Assembly (NCBI RefSeq): GCF_036346295.1
Contig: NZ_CP107819.1
Span: 8,122,001-8,186,000 of the forward strand
Reading direction: 5' to 3'
Origin: Streptomyces sp. NBC_00536
Lineage (GTDB): Bacteria > Actinomycetota > Actinomycetes > Streptomycetales > Streptomycetaceae
Length of the DNA stretch: 64,000 bases
A model generated the notes under the pieces. It did no database searches, was not told where the DNA came from, and was given only the letters and a program-made list of their open reading frames with translations. Within the stretch, counting starts at the first letter, position 1. Each line of letters opens with the position of its first letter. Positions 1-9,214 of the stretch are shown one piece after another. Made by a program: the position numbers and the translations under genes.

Positions 1-375
1 CCGCCCCTCGACGAGTCAGCCGCCGCGCGGCGACGGTTCGCGATCCTGCTGGGTGAATTCCGGCGTACGGCCGTACTCGTGCCGCTCGACGACCACGGCA
101 GCCTGTGGACCGCGGACCAGGACGGGGTGCGGTGGATCTGCGCGTTCTCCGACGAGGAGACGCTGGCCGCCTTCGCCCGGGAGCAGGGGAGCGCCGGCCG
201 CGAGTGGACCTACCAGAGGGTTCTGGGTGCGCGGCTGTTGGACGTGATGGTGCCGATGCTGCCCGGTCCGGGCGGCGTGGCGCTGGATGCGGGCACCCCG
301 GACGGGATGCTCTTCCCGCCGGTCCGGGGCGTCGTCCCGGATGCCGTCGCCGTCGACCTTGAGGCGTCCCGATGA
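1..375 (+). CDS. SseB-family protein, 3' part
   Basis: The 5' end lies before the window; frame 1 is open from the first base and gives 124 residues to the TGA. The visible part carries a hydrophobic strand (AVLVPLDD), a WTADQDGVRWICAFSDEE block and a VMVPMLPGPGGVALDAG block. These are the usual landmarks of SseB-type N-terminal domains found beside ESX/WXG genes in Streptomyces. Its stop overlaps the next start by four bases (ATGA), so it probably heads the toxin operon. Role unknown; SseB proteins are often linked to secretion accessory functions. The family call is from pattern memory only. Confidence 0.7.
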   Translation, partial: PPLDESAAARRRFAILLGEFRRTAVLVPLDDHGSLWTADQDGVRWICAFSDEETLAAFAREQGSAGREWTYQRVLGARLLDVMVPMLPGPGGVALDAGTPDGMLFPPVRGVVPDAVAVDLEASR

Positions 376-1043
376 GCGGCGGCGGGGACGGGAGCGGCGG
401 CGGCAACGGGCGGCCCGACCTCGAAGCCCCGGCCGAGGCGCTGGCGAAGATCGCGAAAGGTATCGACCTCGCGCACGCCGAGCTGAAGGACCTCGGGATG
501 ATCGGCCAGGCATCGGCGGGCCGCGGCTTCTCGGGCCTCGCGCTGTCCGGGCTGGAACTCGGCGACGGCGCCCTGACCTCGGAGTTCGAGACGTTCTGCA
601 ACCGCTGGGAGTGGGGCGTACGGGCGCTGACCCTGCGCGGGAACGCCTTCGCCCAGGAGGTCGGCCTGTCGGCCGGTTCGTTCGCGGAGCAGGAGCAGTA
701 CATCAAGGACTCGTTCAAGATCGGCGTGAACTCCCTCAACGGGAATCCCCACCTGTCGGAGGACGACGTCAAGAAGATGAGCTGGGACAAGGTCAGCACA
801 CAGATGGCGTACGACAATCCGGACTTCAGTGCAGAATCGTTTTCCCAGGCGAACCAGGACGTGAAGCAGACCTGGAAGGACACCGGCTACGACGTCATGG
901 ACGCGCAGATGGACTCGATGGAGCGCTCCGGCCTCCTCGACCCGTCGGTGCGGGAGAAGGCGGACGAGAAGCTGCGCGAGACGTTCGACCCGTCGAAGCA
1001 AGCCGTGGCGCAGGCCGAGCAGCCGCGCTGGGGTGAGCGCTGA
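372..1043 (+). CDS. WXG/ESX-type helical protein, probable secretion partner of the RHS toxin
   Basis: 223 residues, mostly helix-forming after a glycine-rich start. It has no signal peptide or membrane segment. It contains a CNRWEWGVRAL segment resembling the WXG turn of ESX proteins, followed by long amphipathic helices. The ATG overlaps the upstream stop, and the TGA shares one base with the toxin start at 1043, so the two are translationally coupled. In Gram-positive bacteria such a small helical gene directly before a WXG-headed polymorphic toxin usually encodes a co-secreted partner or chaperone (family knowledge). The partner role is inferred from position. Confidence 0.6.
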   Translation: MSGGGDGSGGGNGRPDLEAPAEALAKIAKGIDLAHAELKDLGMIGQASAGRGFSGLALSGLELGDGALTSEFETFCNRWEWGVRALTLRGNAFAQEVGLSAGSFAEQEQYIKDSFKIGVNSLNGNPHLSEDDVKKMSWDKVSTQMAYDNPDFSAESFSQANQDVKQTWKDTGYDVMDAQMDSMERSGLLDPSVREKADEKLRETFDPSKQAVAQAEQPRWGER

Positions 1044-4000
1044 TGGTGAGCTGGGACAGTCTGGGCCGGCTCGCCGACAAGGGGATCGACCTCGTCGACA
1101 AGGGCATCGACAAGGGCAAGGAACTCGTCGGCGAAGGCATCGACAAGGCCACCGACGTCGTGGGGGAGGGCCTGGACAAGGTCGGCGCCCACGGCTGGGC
1201 GGACGCGGTCGAGGACTGGGGCGACGAGACCGCCTCCTCGCTCGGCGCGGAGATCGGCGAACAGCAGCTCGGCCAGACCGAAGAGGCCAACGAACTGGTC
1301 CACGGCAACCCCGGGAAGATCGCCGCGACGGTCAAGAACCTCCGCGACTTCCACCAGGCCTTCGACCTCGTCGGCGCCGGGATGAAGAGCCTGGACTCCG
1401 AGCACTGGAAGGGCGAGGCCGCCACCAGCTTCCGCGAGCACTTCCAGACCCTCCCCACGGACTGGCTCCACGCCTCGGACGCCTTCGAGAACGCCGCCAA
1501 GGCGCTGGAAACGTACTCCACCGCGGTCACCACCGCGCAGGGCAAGGCCCGCGAGGCCATCGCCCTCTACAAGGAGGGCACCCAGGACTCCAAGACGGCC
1601 GTCGACGCCTACAACAAGAAGGTCGACGCCTACAACGCGGCACGCAACAGCGCCAGCCCGCTCCCCGTCCCGGCCGAGTTCACCGACCCGGGCCAGGCCA
1701 AGCGCCAGCGCGCGCAGGAGATCCTCAAAGCCGCCCGCGAAGCCCGCAAGGAAGCCGCCACGACGGCCAAGAGCGCGGTCAGCGCCGCGATGGCCCACGC
1801 CCCCAAGGAGCCCACCGGCCGCGAGAAGGCCATGCTCGAAATCGGCGACTACGGCCTCGGCCAGAGCGTCGAACTGGCCCACTTCGGCGGCGGCATCGTC
1901 AAGGGCACCGCGGGCCTGGTCAACTTCGTACGCTCCGTGAACCCCACGGACGCCTACAACCTCACCCACCCGGCCGAGTACTACAAGAGCATCAACATGA
2001 CGCTCGCCGGCCTCGCCTCCACCGCCGCCAACCCCGACCGCGCCCTCAAGAACGCCTGGGACGCCGCCAAGGGCGACCCCTCGGAGTTCCTCGGCAGACT
2101 CGTCCCCGAACTCATCGGAACGAAGGGCCTCGGCGCTGCGAAGAGAGTGAGTTCGGTCGCCAGGCTCGCCGAGGACGTACCCGCGGGACCTGGCCGCCGA
2201 GGGCTGCACAGTGACGGGCCGGACGCGCACAAGACCCCGGACGGGGAAAAGACCACGGGTGGCACCGACCCGGTCGACCTCGCTTCGGGGCGGATGTTCC
2301 TGCCGCAGACCGACCTGGTCCTCCCCGGCACGCTCCCGCTGGTCTTCACGCGCCGTGCGGAGTCCGGGTACACCGCCGGCCGTTGGTTCGGCCCTTCCTG
2401 GGCCTCCACGGTCGACCAGCACCTGGAGATCGATGCCGAGGGGGTCGTGCTGGTCAGCGACGACGGTCTGCTCGTCGCCTACCCGCACCCGGCGCCCGGT
2501 CTCCCCGTTCTCCCGGCCATCGGTCCGAGGCATCCCCTGGAGCGCACACCGGACGGCGATTGGACGGTGACCGATCCGGCGACGGGCCGGGTCCGACGGT
2601 TCTCGCCTGCTGCGGGCTGGGACGGTGAGGGGGACGGTCTGGCGCCGATCGCCCAGTTGGAGGACCGCAACAGCAACCTCATCACCTTCGAGTACGACCA
2701 TGCGGGCACCCCGCTGGGGATGGCCCACTCCGGCGGCTACCACGTGCGCTTCGACACCGCCGAGGGCCGCATCACCGCCCTCCATCTGACGGGCGGCCCG
2801 CGCGTTCTGGCGTACGGCTACAGCAGGGGGAAGCTGACGGAGGTCACCAACTCCTCCGGCCTGCCCCTGCGTCTGACCTATGACGACCGCGACCGGATCA
2901 CGTCCTGGACCGACACCAACGGCAGCCGCTACGACTACGCCTACGACGACCGGGACCGCTGCATCGCGGAAGGCGGCACCGAGGGACACCTCGCCCTCAC
3001 CCTCACCTACGACACACGCGACCGGGAGACCGGCCACCGCGTCACCACGGTCACCACCGCCGATGGACACACCCGCCGCTACCTGATCGACGAGCGGTAC
3101 CGGGTCGTCGCCGAAATCGACCCGCTCGGCGCCGTCACCCGTTACCAGTACGACAGCGCCGGGCGCGTGATCAGCCGTACCGACCCGCTGGGCGCCACCT
3201 CGCTCCAGGAATACGACGAGGCCGGCCGGATCACCCGCTCGATCCGTCCCGACGGCCGCACCGCCGGCACCCAGTACGACGAACTGGGCCTGCCGGTACG
3301 GGTGGCCAACGCCGACGGCACGATCATCCGCCAGACCTTCGACGAGCGCGGCAACCGCACCGCTCTCACGACATCCGCCGGCGCCGTCACCACCTTCGCC
3401 TATGACGAACGCGGCCACGTCGTCGCGGTGACCAACCCGCTGGGCGCCGTCACCCGCTACACCACCGACGCGGCCGGTCTGCCGCTCACCATCTCGGACC
3501 CCCTCGGCGCCACCTCCCGGTTCGAGCGCGACTGCTTCGGGCGCGCGGTGCGCGTGACCGATCCGCTCGGCGGGGTGACGACGATGCGGTGGACCCCGGA
3601 GGGGCGTCCCGCCCGGCGGGTGGATCCGGACGGCGCCGAGTCGGTGTGGACGTACGACGGCGAGGGCAACTGCACCGCCTTCACCGATCCGGCAGGCGGG
3701 GTGACCCGCTTCGAGTACACCCACTTCGACCTCCTCGCCGCCCGGACCGGCCCCGACGGCGTGCGGCACGAGTACACCTACGACGCTTTGCTGCGGCTGA
3801 CGGGCGTCCGCAACCCCCAGGGTCTGACCTGGGAGTACGAGTACGACGCGGCGGGACGGCTGACGTCGGAGACTGACTTCGACGGCCTGAGGCTGACCTA
3901 CTCCTACGACCCGACCGGGCGCCTGCGCTCGCGCACCAACGGGCTGGGCGAGGAGATCGCGTACGAGCGGGACGTGCTCGGCCGGATCATCCGCAAGACC

Positions 4001-5830
4001 TCTCCCACCGGCACCGCGACATTCGAGTTCGACGTCTTCGACCTGCCCGCCGCGGCGGTCTCCTCCGACGGCACCAGGCTGATCCGCATCCGCGACCGGC
4101 ACGGCCGACTGGTCGAGGAGCAGGTAGACGACCGCACGGTCCGCTACGCGTACGACGAGCTGAGCCGCCCGGTGGGCATGACCACCCCGGCCGGGGCGGA
4201 AACCCGCTGGACCTACGACGAGGGCGGCCACTGCACCGAGCTCACCGCATCGGGCCGGACACTGACCTTCGAGCGGGACGCGGCCGGCCGTGAACTGACG
4301 CGGCGCATCGGCACCACCACGGAGCTGCACCAGACCTTCGACCCGGTGGGCCGGCTCACCACCCGGCACATCACCGGATCGGATCAGCGGACCCTGCTGC
4401 GCCGCGGCTACAGCTATCGCGCCGACGGCAATCTGCTGGCGATCGACGACGAGGCGACGGGACCGCGGACCTTCACCCTGGACGCGGCCTCCCGGGTCAC
4501 CGCCGTGGACGCCGCCTCGTGGTCGGAGCGCTACGCCTACGACGAGGCGGGCAACCAGACCTCGGCCGCCTGGCCGGAGCAGCTGGGCCCGGAGGCCACC
4601 GGTGAACGGTCCTACACCGGGACACGCATCACCCGCGCGGGCCGCGTCCGCTACGAGCACGACGGCCAGGGCCGCGTGATCCTGCGGCAGAAGACCCGGC
4701 TCTCCCGGAAGCCCGACACCTGGCGCTACACGTGGGATGCGGACGACCGGCTCACGGAAGTGACCACGCCGGACGGGACGCGCTGGCGCTACCGCTACGA
4801 CGCGATGGGCCGCCGTGCCGCGAAACAGCGGCTCGCGCCGATCGATGTTCCACGTGAAACATCGGCGGCGCGGGACGAGGTGGTAGAGGAAACCGTCTTC
4901 ACGTGGGACGGCCCGACCCTCATCGAACAGACGACGCGCTCGGCGGGCAACCCGCACGAGGTCACGCTGAGCTGGACGCATTCCGGCCTGCACCCGCTCA
5001 CGCAGGTGGAGTCCATACGCAGGGTGCCGCAGGGTTCGCCGCTCTCGACGGCCCCGCAGGCCTTGCAGGCCTCGCAGGAGGAGATCGACTCCCGCTTCTT
5101 CGCCATCGTCACCGACTTGGTCGGCACGCCGACCGAGCTGATCGACGAGCAGGGCGAGGTCGCCTGGCGTACCCGCGCGACGGTGTGGGGCACGACGAGC
5201 TGGAACCGGGACGCCTCCGCGTACACCCCGCTGCGCTTCCCGGGCCAGTACCACGACCCCGAGACCGGCCTCCACCACAACTACTTCCGCACCTACGACC
5301 CGGAGACGGCCCGCTACCTGACGGGCGATCCACTGGGCCTCGCCCCGTCTCCGAACCCGGTCGCCTACGTCTCCAACCCGCTCGTGTGGGCGGACCCGCT
5401 GGGACTCAGCCCGTGCCCGAAGGGGGAGGAGCGGAAGGCCCTGGAGCCGGCCAGGCGTGAACCCCCGCATCTGGAGGGAGGACCGATCCTCGCTCGCTTC
5501 GCAAAGCCGGGCGAGGAGTTCAACATGGTGATCGGGCAGGGGCAGACCACTCCGGGCGGATTCGGTACGTTCGACAACGTACCCAACCAGCAGTTCGTTC
5601 GCGATCAGTTGGCCGTCCGCACCGACTGGAAGGACGACGTCTCGCTGGTGCAGCGCTACCGCATACCAGAGGGCGGTGACCCGATTCTCGTCCAGGAGAG
5701 CATCATCGGCCCCCAGATGGACCCCAAGCTCGGCCCTCTGCCAGGCGGCGCGAGTCAAATAGAAATCATGGAAAAAGCAGACCGAGCCCGGCTGATCCCA
5801 GTCGGCCCACCCACGGAGATTCCCAAGTGA
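1043..5830 (+). CDS. RHS-repeat polymorphic toxin with WXG-type leader and variable C-terminal toxin
   Basis: 1,595 residues. Residues 1-250 are helical with a WKG turn near 121, as in type VII secretion substrates. A DUF6531-like entry (DPVDLASGRMFLPQTDL) lies near 405. About 560-1,330 is a long run of YD repeats (YDxxGRxxxxTDPLG) that should build the RHS shell. The RHS core follows near 1,404-1,455 (YHDPETGLHHNYFRTYDP, YLTGDPLGL, NPLVWADPLG). The last 140 or so residues, after DPLGLSP, form the variable toxin. They contain FDNVPNQQFV and end with LPGGASQIEI, and I cannot assign a known toxin fold. It overlaps the candidate immunity gene by GTGA, the usual toxin-immunity arrangement. Delivery by a type VII system is inferred; no secretion machinery is in the window. 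Confidence 0.9.
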   Translation: MVSWDSLGRLADKGIDLVDKGIDKGKELVGEGIDKATDVVGEGLDKVGAHGWADAVEDWGDETASSLGAEIGEQQLGQTEEANELVHGNPGKIAATVKNLRDFHQAFDLVGAGMKSLDSEHWKGEAATSFREHFQTLPTDWLHASDAFENAAKALETYSTAVTTAQGKAREAIALYKEGTQDSKTAVDAYNKKVDAYNAARNSASPLPVPAEFTDPGQAKRQRAQEILKAAREARKEAATTAKSAVSAAMAHAPKEPTGREKAMLEIGDYGLGQSVELAHFGGGIVKGTAGLVNFVRSVNPTDAYNLTHPAEYYKSINMTLAGLASTAANPDRALKNAWDAAKGDPSEFLGRLVPELIGTKGLGAAKRVSSVARLAEDVPAGPGRRGLHSDGPDAHKTPDGEKTTGGTDPVDLASGRMFLPQTDLVLPGTLPLVFTRRAESGYTAGRWFGPSWASTVDQHLEIDAEGVVLVSDDGLLVAYPHPAPGLPVLPAIGPRHPLERTPDGDWTVTDPATGRVRRFSPAAGWDGEGDGLAPIAQLEDRNSNLITFEYDHAGTPLGMAHSGGYHVRFDTAEGRITALHLTGGPRVLAYGYSRGKLTEVTNSSGLPLRLTYDDRDRITSWTDTNGSRYDYAYDDRDRCIAEGGTEGHLALTLTYDTRDRETGHRVTTVTTADGHTRRYLIDERYRVVAEIDPLGAVTRYQYDSAGRVISRTDPLGATSLQEYDEAGRITRSIRPDGRTAGTQYDELGLPVRVANADGTIIRQTFDERGNRTALTTSAGAVTTFAYDERGHVVAVTNPLGAVTRYTTDAAGLPLTISDPLGATSRFERDCFGRAVRVTDPLGGVTTMRWTPEGRPARRVDPDGAESVWTYDGEGNCTAFTDPAGGVTRFEYTHFDLLAARTGPDGVRHEYTYDALLRLTGVRNPQGLTWEYEYDAAGRLTSETDFDGLRLTYSYDPTGRLRSRTNGLGEEIAYERDVLGRIIRKTSPTGTATFEFDVFDLPAAAVSSDGTRLIRIRDRHGRLVEEQVDDRTVRYAYDELSRPVGMTTPAGAETRWTYDEGGHCTELTASGRTLTFERDAAGRELTRRIGTTTELHQTFDPVGRLTTRHITGSDQRTLLRRGYSYRADGNLLAIDDEATGPRTFTLDAASRVTAVDAASWSERYAYDEAGNQTSAAWPEQLGPEATGERSYTGTRITRAGRVRYEHDGQGRVILRQKTRLSRKPDTWRYTWDADDRLTEVTTPDGTRWRYRYDAMGRRAAKQRLAPIDVPRETSAARDEVVEETVFTWDGPTLIEQTTRSAGNPHEVTLSWTHSGLHPLTQVESIRRVPQGSPLSTAPQALQASQEEIDSRFFAIVTDLVGTPTELIDEQGEVAWRTRATVWGTTSWNRDASAYTPLRFPGQYHDPETGLHHNYFRTYDPETARYLTGDPLGLAPSPNPVAYVSNPLVWADPLGLSPCPKGEERKALEPARREPPHLEGGPILARFAKPGEEFNMVIGQGQTTPGGFGTFDNVPNQQFVRDQLAVRTDWKDDVSLVQRYRIPEGGDPILVQESIIGPQMDPKLGPLPGGASQIEIMEKADRARLIPVGPPTEIPK
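4846..4861. promoter_or_regulatory. parS: parS-like ParB-binding site inside the RHS gene
   Basis: TGTTCCACGTGAAACA differs at one base from the 16-bp Streptomyces parS palindrome TGTTTCACGTGAAACA. It sits in coding sequence (codons for DVPRET) between YD repeats and the RHS core. Genuine Streptomyces parS sites cluster around oriC and often carry one mismatch. ParB binding is inferred from sequence match only. Confidence 0.6.
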
Positions 5831-6237
5831 CAGAAGCAGAACCTGACGTCGTAGTCGCCTGGACCCGGGGTGACACCACGGTCCGATGGAGCGGCCCCGC
5901 TGGCAGCGTCGAGAAGTCATACGACTCCCCACCTCAGGACGTGATGGCGTGGCGGGAGTACGACAAGACAATGGTGCTGGTGGTGGAAAAGCTGGACACC
6001 ACTCCGTTCACCCCGACGGACAACGCAGTCGTCTACTGGGCCGACGGATCCGAACGGTTCCGGCTGCACCCGCCCCGCGACCTGGTAGGGGACCCGAACG
6101 CCGTGGAGGGCTTCTACTCCGCCTTCCCGCAGCACGGCCGGCCCCTCATGATCATTGGGACACGCACCTCGGGCGACTTCCACGGCCGCATCGACCTGGA
6201 GACCGGAAAGATCGTGGACACCAACACATGGCGATGA
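5827..6237 (+). CDS. Candidate immunity protein for the RHS toxin, copy 1
   Basis: 136 residues, soluble and acidic. It starts with GTG overlapping the toxin stop (GTGA), so it should be translated with the toxin. It has no motif I recognise. Landmarks are VVAWTRGDTTVRWSG near the N-terminus, FTPTDNAVVYWADGSERFR in the middle and GRIDLETGKIVD at the end. Two close paralogues follow at 6255 and 9215. Position directly after the toxin C-terminus makes it the cognate immunity candidate by the general rule for polymorphic toxin loci; the function is inference. Confidence 0.75.
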   Translation: MTEAEPDVVVAWTRGDTTVRWSGPAGSVEKSYDSPPQDVMAWREYDKTMVLVVEKLDTTPFTPTDNAVVYWADGSERFRLHPPRDLVGDPNAVEGFYSAFPQHGRPLMIIGTRTSGDFHGRIDLETGKIVDTNTWR

Positions 6238-6254
6238 CCTGAAGGAAGAGCCAA

Positions 6255-6665
6255 GTGACAGAAGCAGAACCCGACGTCGTAGTCGCCTGGACGCGGGGCG
6301 ACACCACGGTCCGGTGGAGTGGCCCGGCGGGGAGCGCCGAGAAGTCGTACGAGCGTCCGCCGCAGGATGTCATGGCGTGGCGGGAGTACGGCGAGACGCT
6401 GGTCGTTGTCGTGGAAGCCATCGACACTGCACCGTTCACCCCGTCGGACAACGCGGTGGTCTTCCGGGCCGACGGCTCGGAGCGGTTCCGGCTGCACCCG
6501 CCCCGAGACCTGGTGTACGAGCGGCACGACATGCACGGCTTCTACCTCGCCGTGCCGCAGGACGGCCGACCACTCATGATCATGGTCACGCGCAATGCGG
6601 GTGATTTCCAGGGCCGCATCGACCTGGAGACCGGTCAGATCGTGGACACCAACCACTGGCGCTGA
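6255..6665 (+). CDS. Candidate immunity protein, copy 2
   Basis: 136 residues, a close paralogue of the protein encoded at 5827; the first 26 residues are identical and the ends (GRIDLETGQIVDTNHWR) nearly so. GTG start, with AAGGAAGAG upstream as ribosome site and a 17-base gap from copy 1. Differences concentrate in the middle (VVFRADG, VYERHDMHG for VVYWADG, VGDPNAVEG). Such divergence is expected if each copy neutralises a different toxin variant. The gene is intact. Confidence 0.75.
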   Translation: MTEAEPDVVVAWTRGDTTVRWSGPAGSAEKSYERPPQDVMAWREYGETLVVVVEAIDTAPFTPSDNAVVFRADGSERFRLHPPRDLVYERHDMHGFYLAVPQDGRPLMIMVTRNAGDFQGRIDLETGQIVDTNHWR

Positions 6666-6735
6666 TATGGCAGCTGCCAACGGATGTCCCCCGCACAACT
6701 CTCACCGAATAACCCCCTGGACAACGACCCCCACC

Positions 6736-7269
6736 ATGACCAACGCCCTGACACGCCTTTTCGAGATCGCCCCAGCGCCGAGCGAGGCCTGCCAGAAAGA
6801 CTGGGAAGAGGTCGAGCGCACCCTTGGGATTGAGCTTCCCGCCGACTACAAGGAACTCATCCATGTCTACGGAGGAAGCAACTGGGACGACTACCTGTAC
6901 GTCCTGGAGCCGGGCTGTCCCAACGCGAACTACGACCTCATCGAATGGGCAGAAGGCCAGACTGAAGACCTGGAAGGCCTGTGGGAGTTCGAGAAGAAGC
7001 CAGCGGAGCTGGAGGTCGAGGGGACCCGGGTAGTCCCATGGGCGACCACGGACAACGGAGAATGTCTCTACTGGCTCGTCCGGCCGGGCCTTGAACCGGA
7101 TCAATGGACCATCATGGTGAACGAGGCGCGCGGCGACCGGTGGGAGCATTTTCCTGCATCCTGCACACAATTCCTGGCGTCTTCCCTCACTGGAGAGCTG
7201 CAGTCGAACATCCTCTCGCCCTCGTTCCCCCTCGCTACACATGAATTCCGCCAGCTCGGTGCGGTATGA
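6736..7269 (+). CDS. SMI1/KNR4 (SUKH) family protein, probable immunity protein
   Basis: 177 residues from the ATG at 6736 (in-frame ATG at 6667 is possible but the SUKH core begins after 6736). Diagnostic blocks are WEEVERTLGIELPADYKELI near the N-terminus, then YGG, VPWATTDNGECLYWLV, and a late NEARGDRWEHF. These are typical of SUKH superfamily proteins, the commonest immunity family of bacterial polymorphic toxins. It follows the two 136-residue immunity copies and probably guards against another toxin tip, which is inference from the neighbourhood. Confidence 0.85.
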   Translation: MTNALTRLFEIAPAPSEACQKDWEEVERTLGIELPADYKELIHVYGGSNWDDYLYVLEPGCPNANYDLIEWAEGQTEDLEGLWEFEKKPAELEVEGTRVVPWATTDNGECLYWLVRPGLEPDQWTIMVNEARGDRWEHFPASCTQFLASSLTGELQSNILSPSFPLATHEFRQLGAV

Positions 7270-7336
7270 CGACCCGGCGCTCCGCCCACCGCAACGCTTC
7301 GGCGTAGTCGACGAGGATCGGACCCCTGGAGAGCCC

Positions 7337-7447
7337 ATGTGGCGTGAACTCGTGGAACAGTACGCCGACGTGGAGGTGGCATACCCGGCATCCGAGCAGG
7401 GCCTGCTCGATCTGGAAGGCCAGCTGCGACCACCGCTACCGACCGCC
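7337..7447 (+). pseudogene. N-terminal fragment of a second SUKH gene
   Basis: From ATG 7337 the frame reads MWRELVEQYADVEVAYPASE then GLLDLEGQLRPPLPTAG. This matches the first helix of SUKH proteins (E--L---L--PLP). After about 37 residues it degenerates into arginine-rich nonsense and runs into the next gene. The fragment looks like the stump of an immunity gene lost by deletion. Confidence 0.45.
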
Positions 7448-7499
7448 GGGACGAGAGTGTGGCGCCGCCGCTCGCACGGATCAGATGGGAAGAATGACC

Positions 7500-8264
7500 A
7501 TGGACCTATCGTTCGGCGGCGACGGGCACGTGACGGTGCCTGTGACTGTGACGGAAGATCCACTCCACATTGCCCCTCGCTTCACACGCGACTCGTTGCG
7601 CATCGTGCAGTACGCCGATGTGGTGGGACGCGAGCAGTTCGTCGCAGACACCTTCGGTAGCCAGCACTGGCTGTGGGACGCACCCGACGTCTTCCGCTTC
7701 GACCCGGCAAACCGACAGCTGGTCGGCGCCGAGTTCCGCCTGCCTGAGGAGTCCGCGTCCGCCGAAGACGCGGCCCGTGTGCCCGTCGCGCCCTCGGTAC
7801 GCCTGGGCGGGCTCCGCGCGGACGAGGTTCGGGACTTCCGGCACGAGATGTGCACGGTGCATTGCCGCGCCGCCGGAGACTCCGTGCTGACGTGTCTGCG
7901 CGACCTGGACGTCCTCGACGAGCCGTTCGACGCCCGCATCGGAATCGCCCCCGACGTGGCGCTCCTCGTCCAGCACGGCGCCGTAGTCGGCTGGAGCCTC
8001 ACTGACCCCGTGCGGTACCTGACCACCGAGTACGTTGGCCCCGACCTCAACCCGCCCTCTCCTGAAACCCAGCGGCTGCTCACCGAGTGTCTTGACCTGA
8101 CGACCGCGCCCGGTATCCACGGCGTGGAGGACGGCGAGCCGTCAGCACTGGCACGGCTACGAGCGGCCGATGAGGCTTTGCGGGACCAGTACGAGGATCG
8201 GCGCCGGGCCGGTGCCCTGCGCCAGCTCATCGCCAACATGGTGGACATCTACGGGAACTGGTGA
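7500..8264 (+). CDS. Conserved protein of unknown family, paralogue A
   Basis: 254 residues. ATG 7500 chosen because GGGAAG ends seven bases upstream; ATG 7485 and 7494 are in frame. No signal peptide or membrane span. Blocks include GSQHWLWDAPDVFRFDPANR, LGGLRADEVRDFR, VLTCLRDLDVLDEP and VGWSLTDPVRYLTT, all shared with the next gene. No catalytic signature recognised. It lies inside the immunity array, so an immunity role is possible, but that is position only. Confidence 0.75.
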   Translation: MDLSFGGDGHVTVPVTVTEDPLHIAPRFTRDSLRIVQYADVVGREQFVADTFGSQHWLWDAPDVFRFDPANRQLVGAEFRLPEESASAEDAARVPVAPSVRLGGLRADEVRDFRHEMCTVHCRAAGDSVLTCLRDLDVLDEPFDARIGIAPDVALLVQHGAVVGWSLTDPVRYLTTEYVGPDLNPPSPETQRLLTECLDLTTAPGIHGVEDGEPSALARLRAADEALRDQYEDRRRAGALRQLIANMVDIYGNW

Positions 8265-8415
8265 GCGCGGCGGAAGTAGGGGCACGAACGGCGGTGAGGT
8301 ACCGGACGACAGGCCTGGCCTGGCCAGGGCTGGTCGGCCAGGAGGCGGTGCACCCGCCACGAGCAGGGCGGCCATCAGCCACCCGCGGTACAGGTTCGAT
8401 GAGATGGAATCCACC

Positions 8416-9174
8416 ATGAGACTCACCCTCGACGACGGCTGGACCGCGACGGTGACGGGCCAGGCACTGGGCATGACCCCGCGCTTCGATTTCTACGACT
8501 TCTGCGTGCGTATCGGGCCTTACCCGAACGTCAAGGAACACGGGCCGTTCCTCATGCGCACCTTCGGCAGTGCAGCGTGGCTATGGGACACACCCGACGA
8601 GCTCCGGTTTGATCCCGTCAGCCGGGACCTGGTCGGCGCCGTGTTCCAGTTCGCCGGTGAGGCCGCTGACGCGGATGACTCCGTCCGCGTTCCCGCCTCC
8701 TCTTGCGTCCAGCAGGGCGGGCTGCGCGCCGACGAGGTACGGGACTTTCGGCTGGAGACGGCCACGGAACTGTGCCGCGCCCCGGGCGACGCCGTACTCA
8801 CCTGCCTGCGCGACCTCGACGTCCTCGACGAGCCGCTGGACTCCCGCGTGGGCATCGCCTCGGACGTAGCGCTGCTCGTCCAGCACGGGACCGTCGTCGG
8901 CTGGAGCCTCACTGACCCCGTGCGTTACCTGACCACCGGCTTCGCCGCCCCCGACCCGGCTCCCCCCGCCCCTTCGACCCGGCTCCTGTTCACCGAATGC
9001 ATGGACATCATCACCACTCCGGTGCTCCGCGAGGTGATGCGCCGGGACCCGGCCGCCCTGTCCCGGCTGCGTGCCGTCTACGAGGCCCTGCGGAACCAGC
9101 GCGAGGACCGGCACCGGGCCGATGCCCTCAGCGCACAGATCGCCGACAAGGTGGAAAGCTACGGGGACTGGTGA
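8416..9174 (+). CDS. Conserved protein of unknown family, paralogue B
   Basis: 252 residues, clearly homologous over its whole length to the gene at 7500. Shared blocks are WLWDTPDELRFDP, GGLRADEVRDFR, CLRDLDVLDEPLDSR and VGWSLTDPVRYLTT; both proteins end in a short helix and a Y-G-x-W tail. ATG 8416 aligns with the paralogue start; ATG 8404 is an in-frame alternative. A 151-base gap separates it from paralogue A. Tandem duplication with divergence at the N-terminus. Confidence 0.75.
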   Translation: MRLTLDDGWTATVTGQALGMTPRFDFYDFCVRIGPYPNVKEHGPFLMRTFGSAAWLWDTPDELRFDPVSRDLVGAVFQFAGEAADADDSVRVPASSCVQQGGLRADEVRDFRLETATELCRAPGDAVLTCLRDLDVLDEPLDSRVGIASDVALLVQHGTVVGWSLTDPVRYLTTGFAAPDPAPPAPSTRLLFTECMDIITTPVLREVMRRDPAALSRLRAVYEALRNQREDRHRADALSAQIADKVESYGDW

Positions 9175-9214
9175 CGGCCAGCCAGGAAGGCCGTCCACTC
9201 AAGGAGATTGCCAC

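Noticed and set aside
887..5971. Very long minus-strand reading frame opposite the RHS gene
   Set aside because: It mirrors the RHS gene codons in a high-GC sequence; the translation is low-complexity and has no domain, while the plus strand has clear YD repeats.
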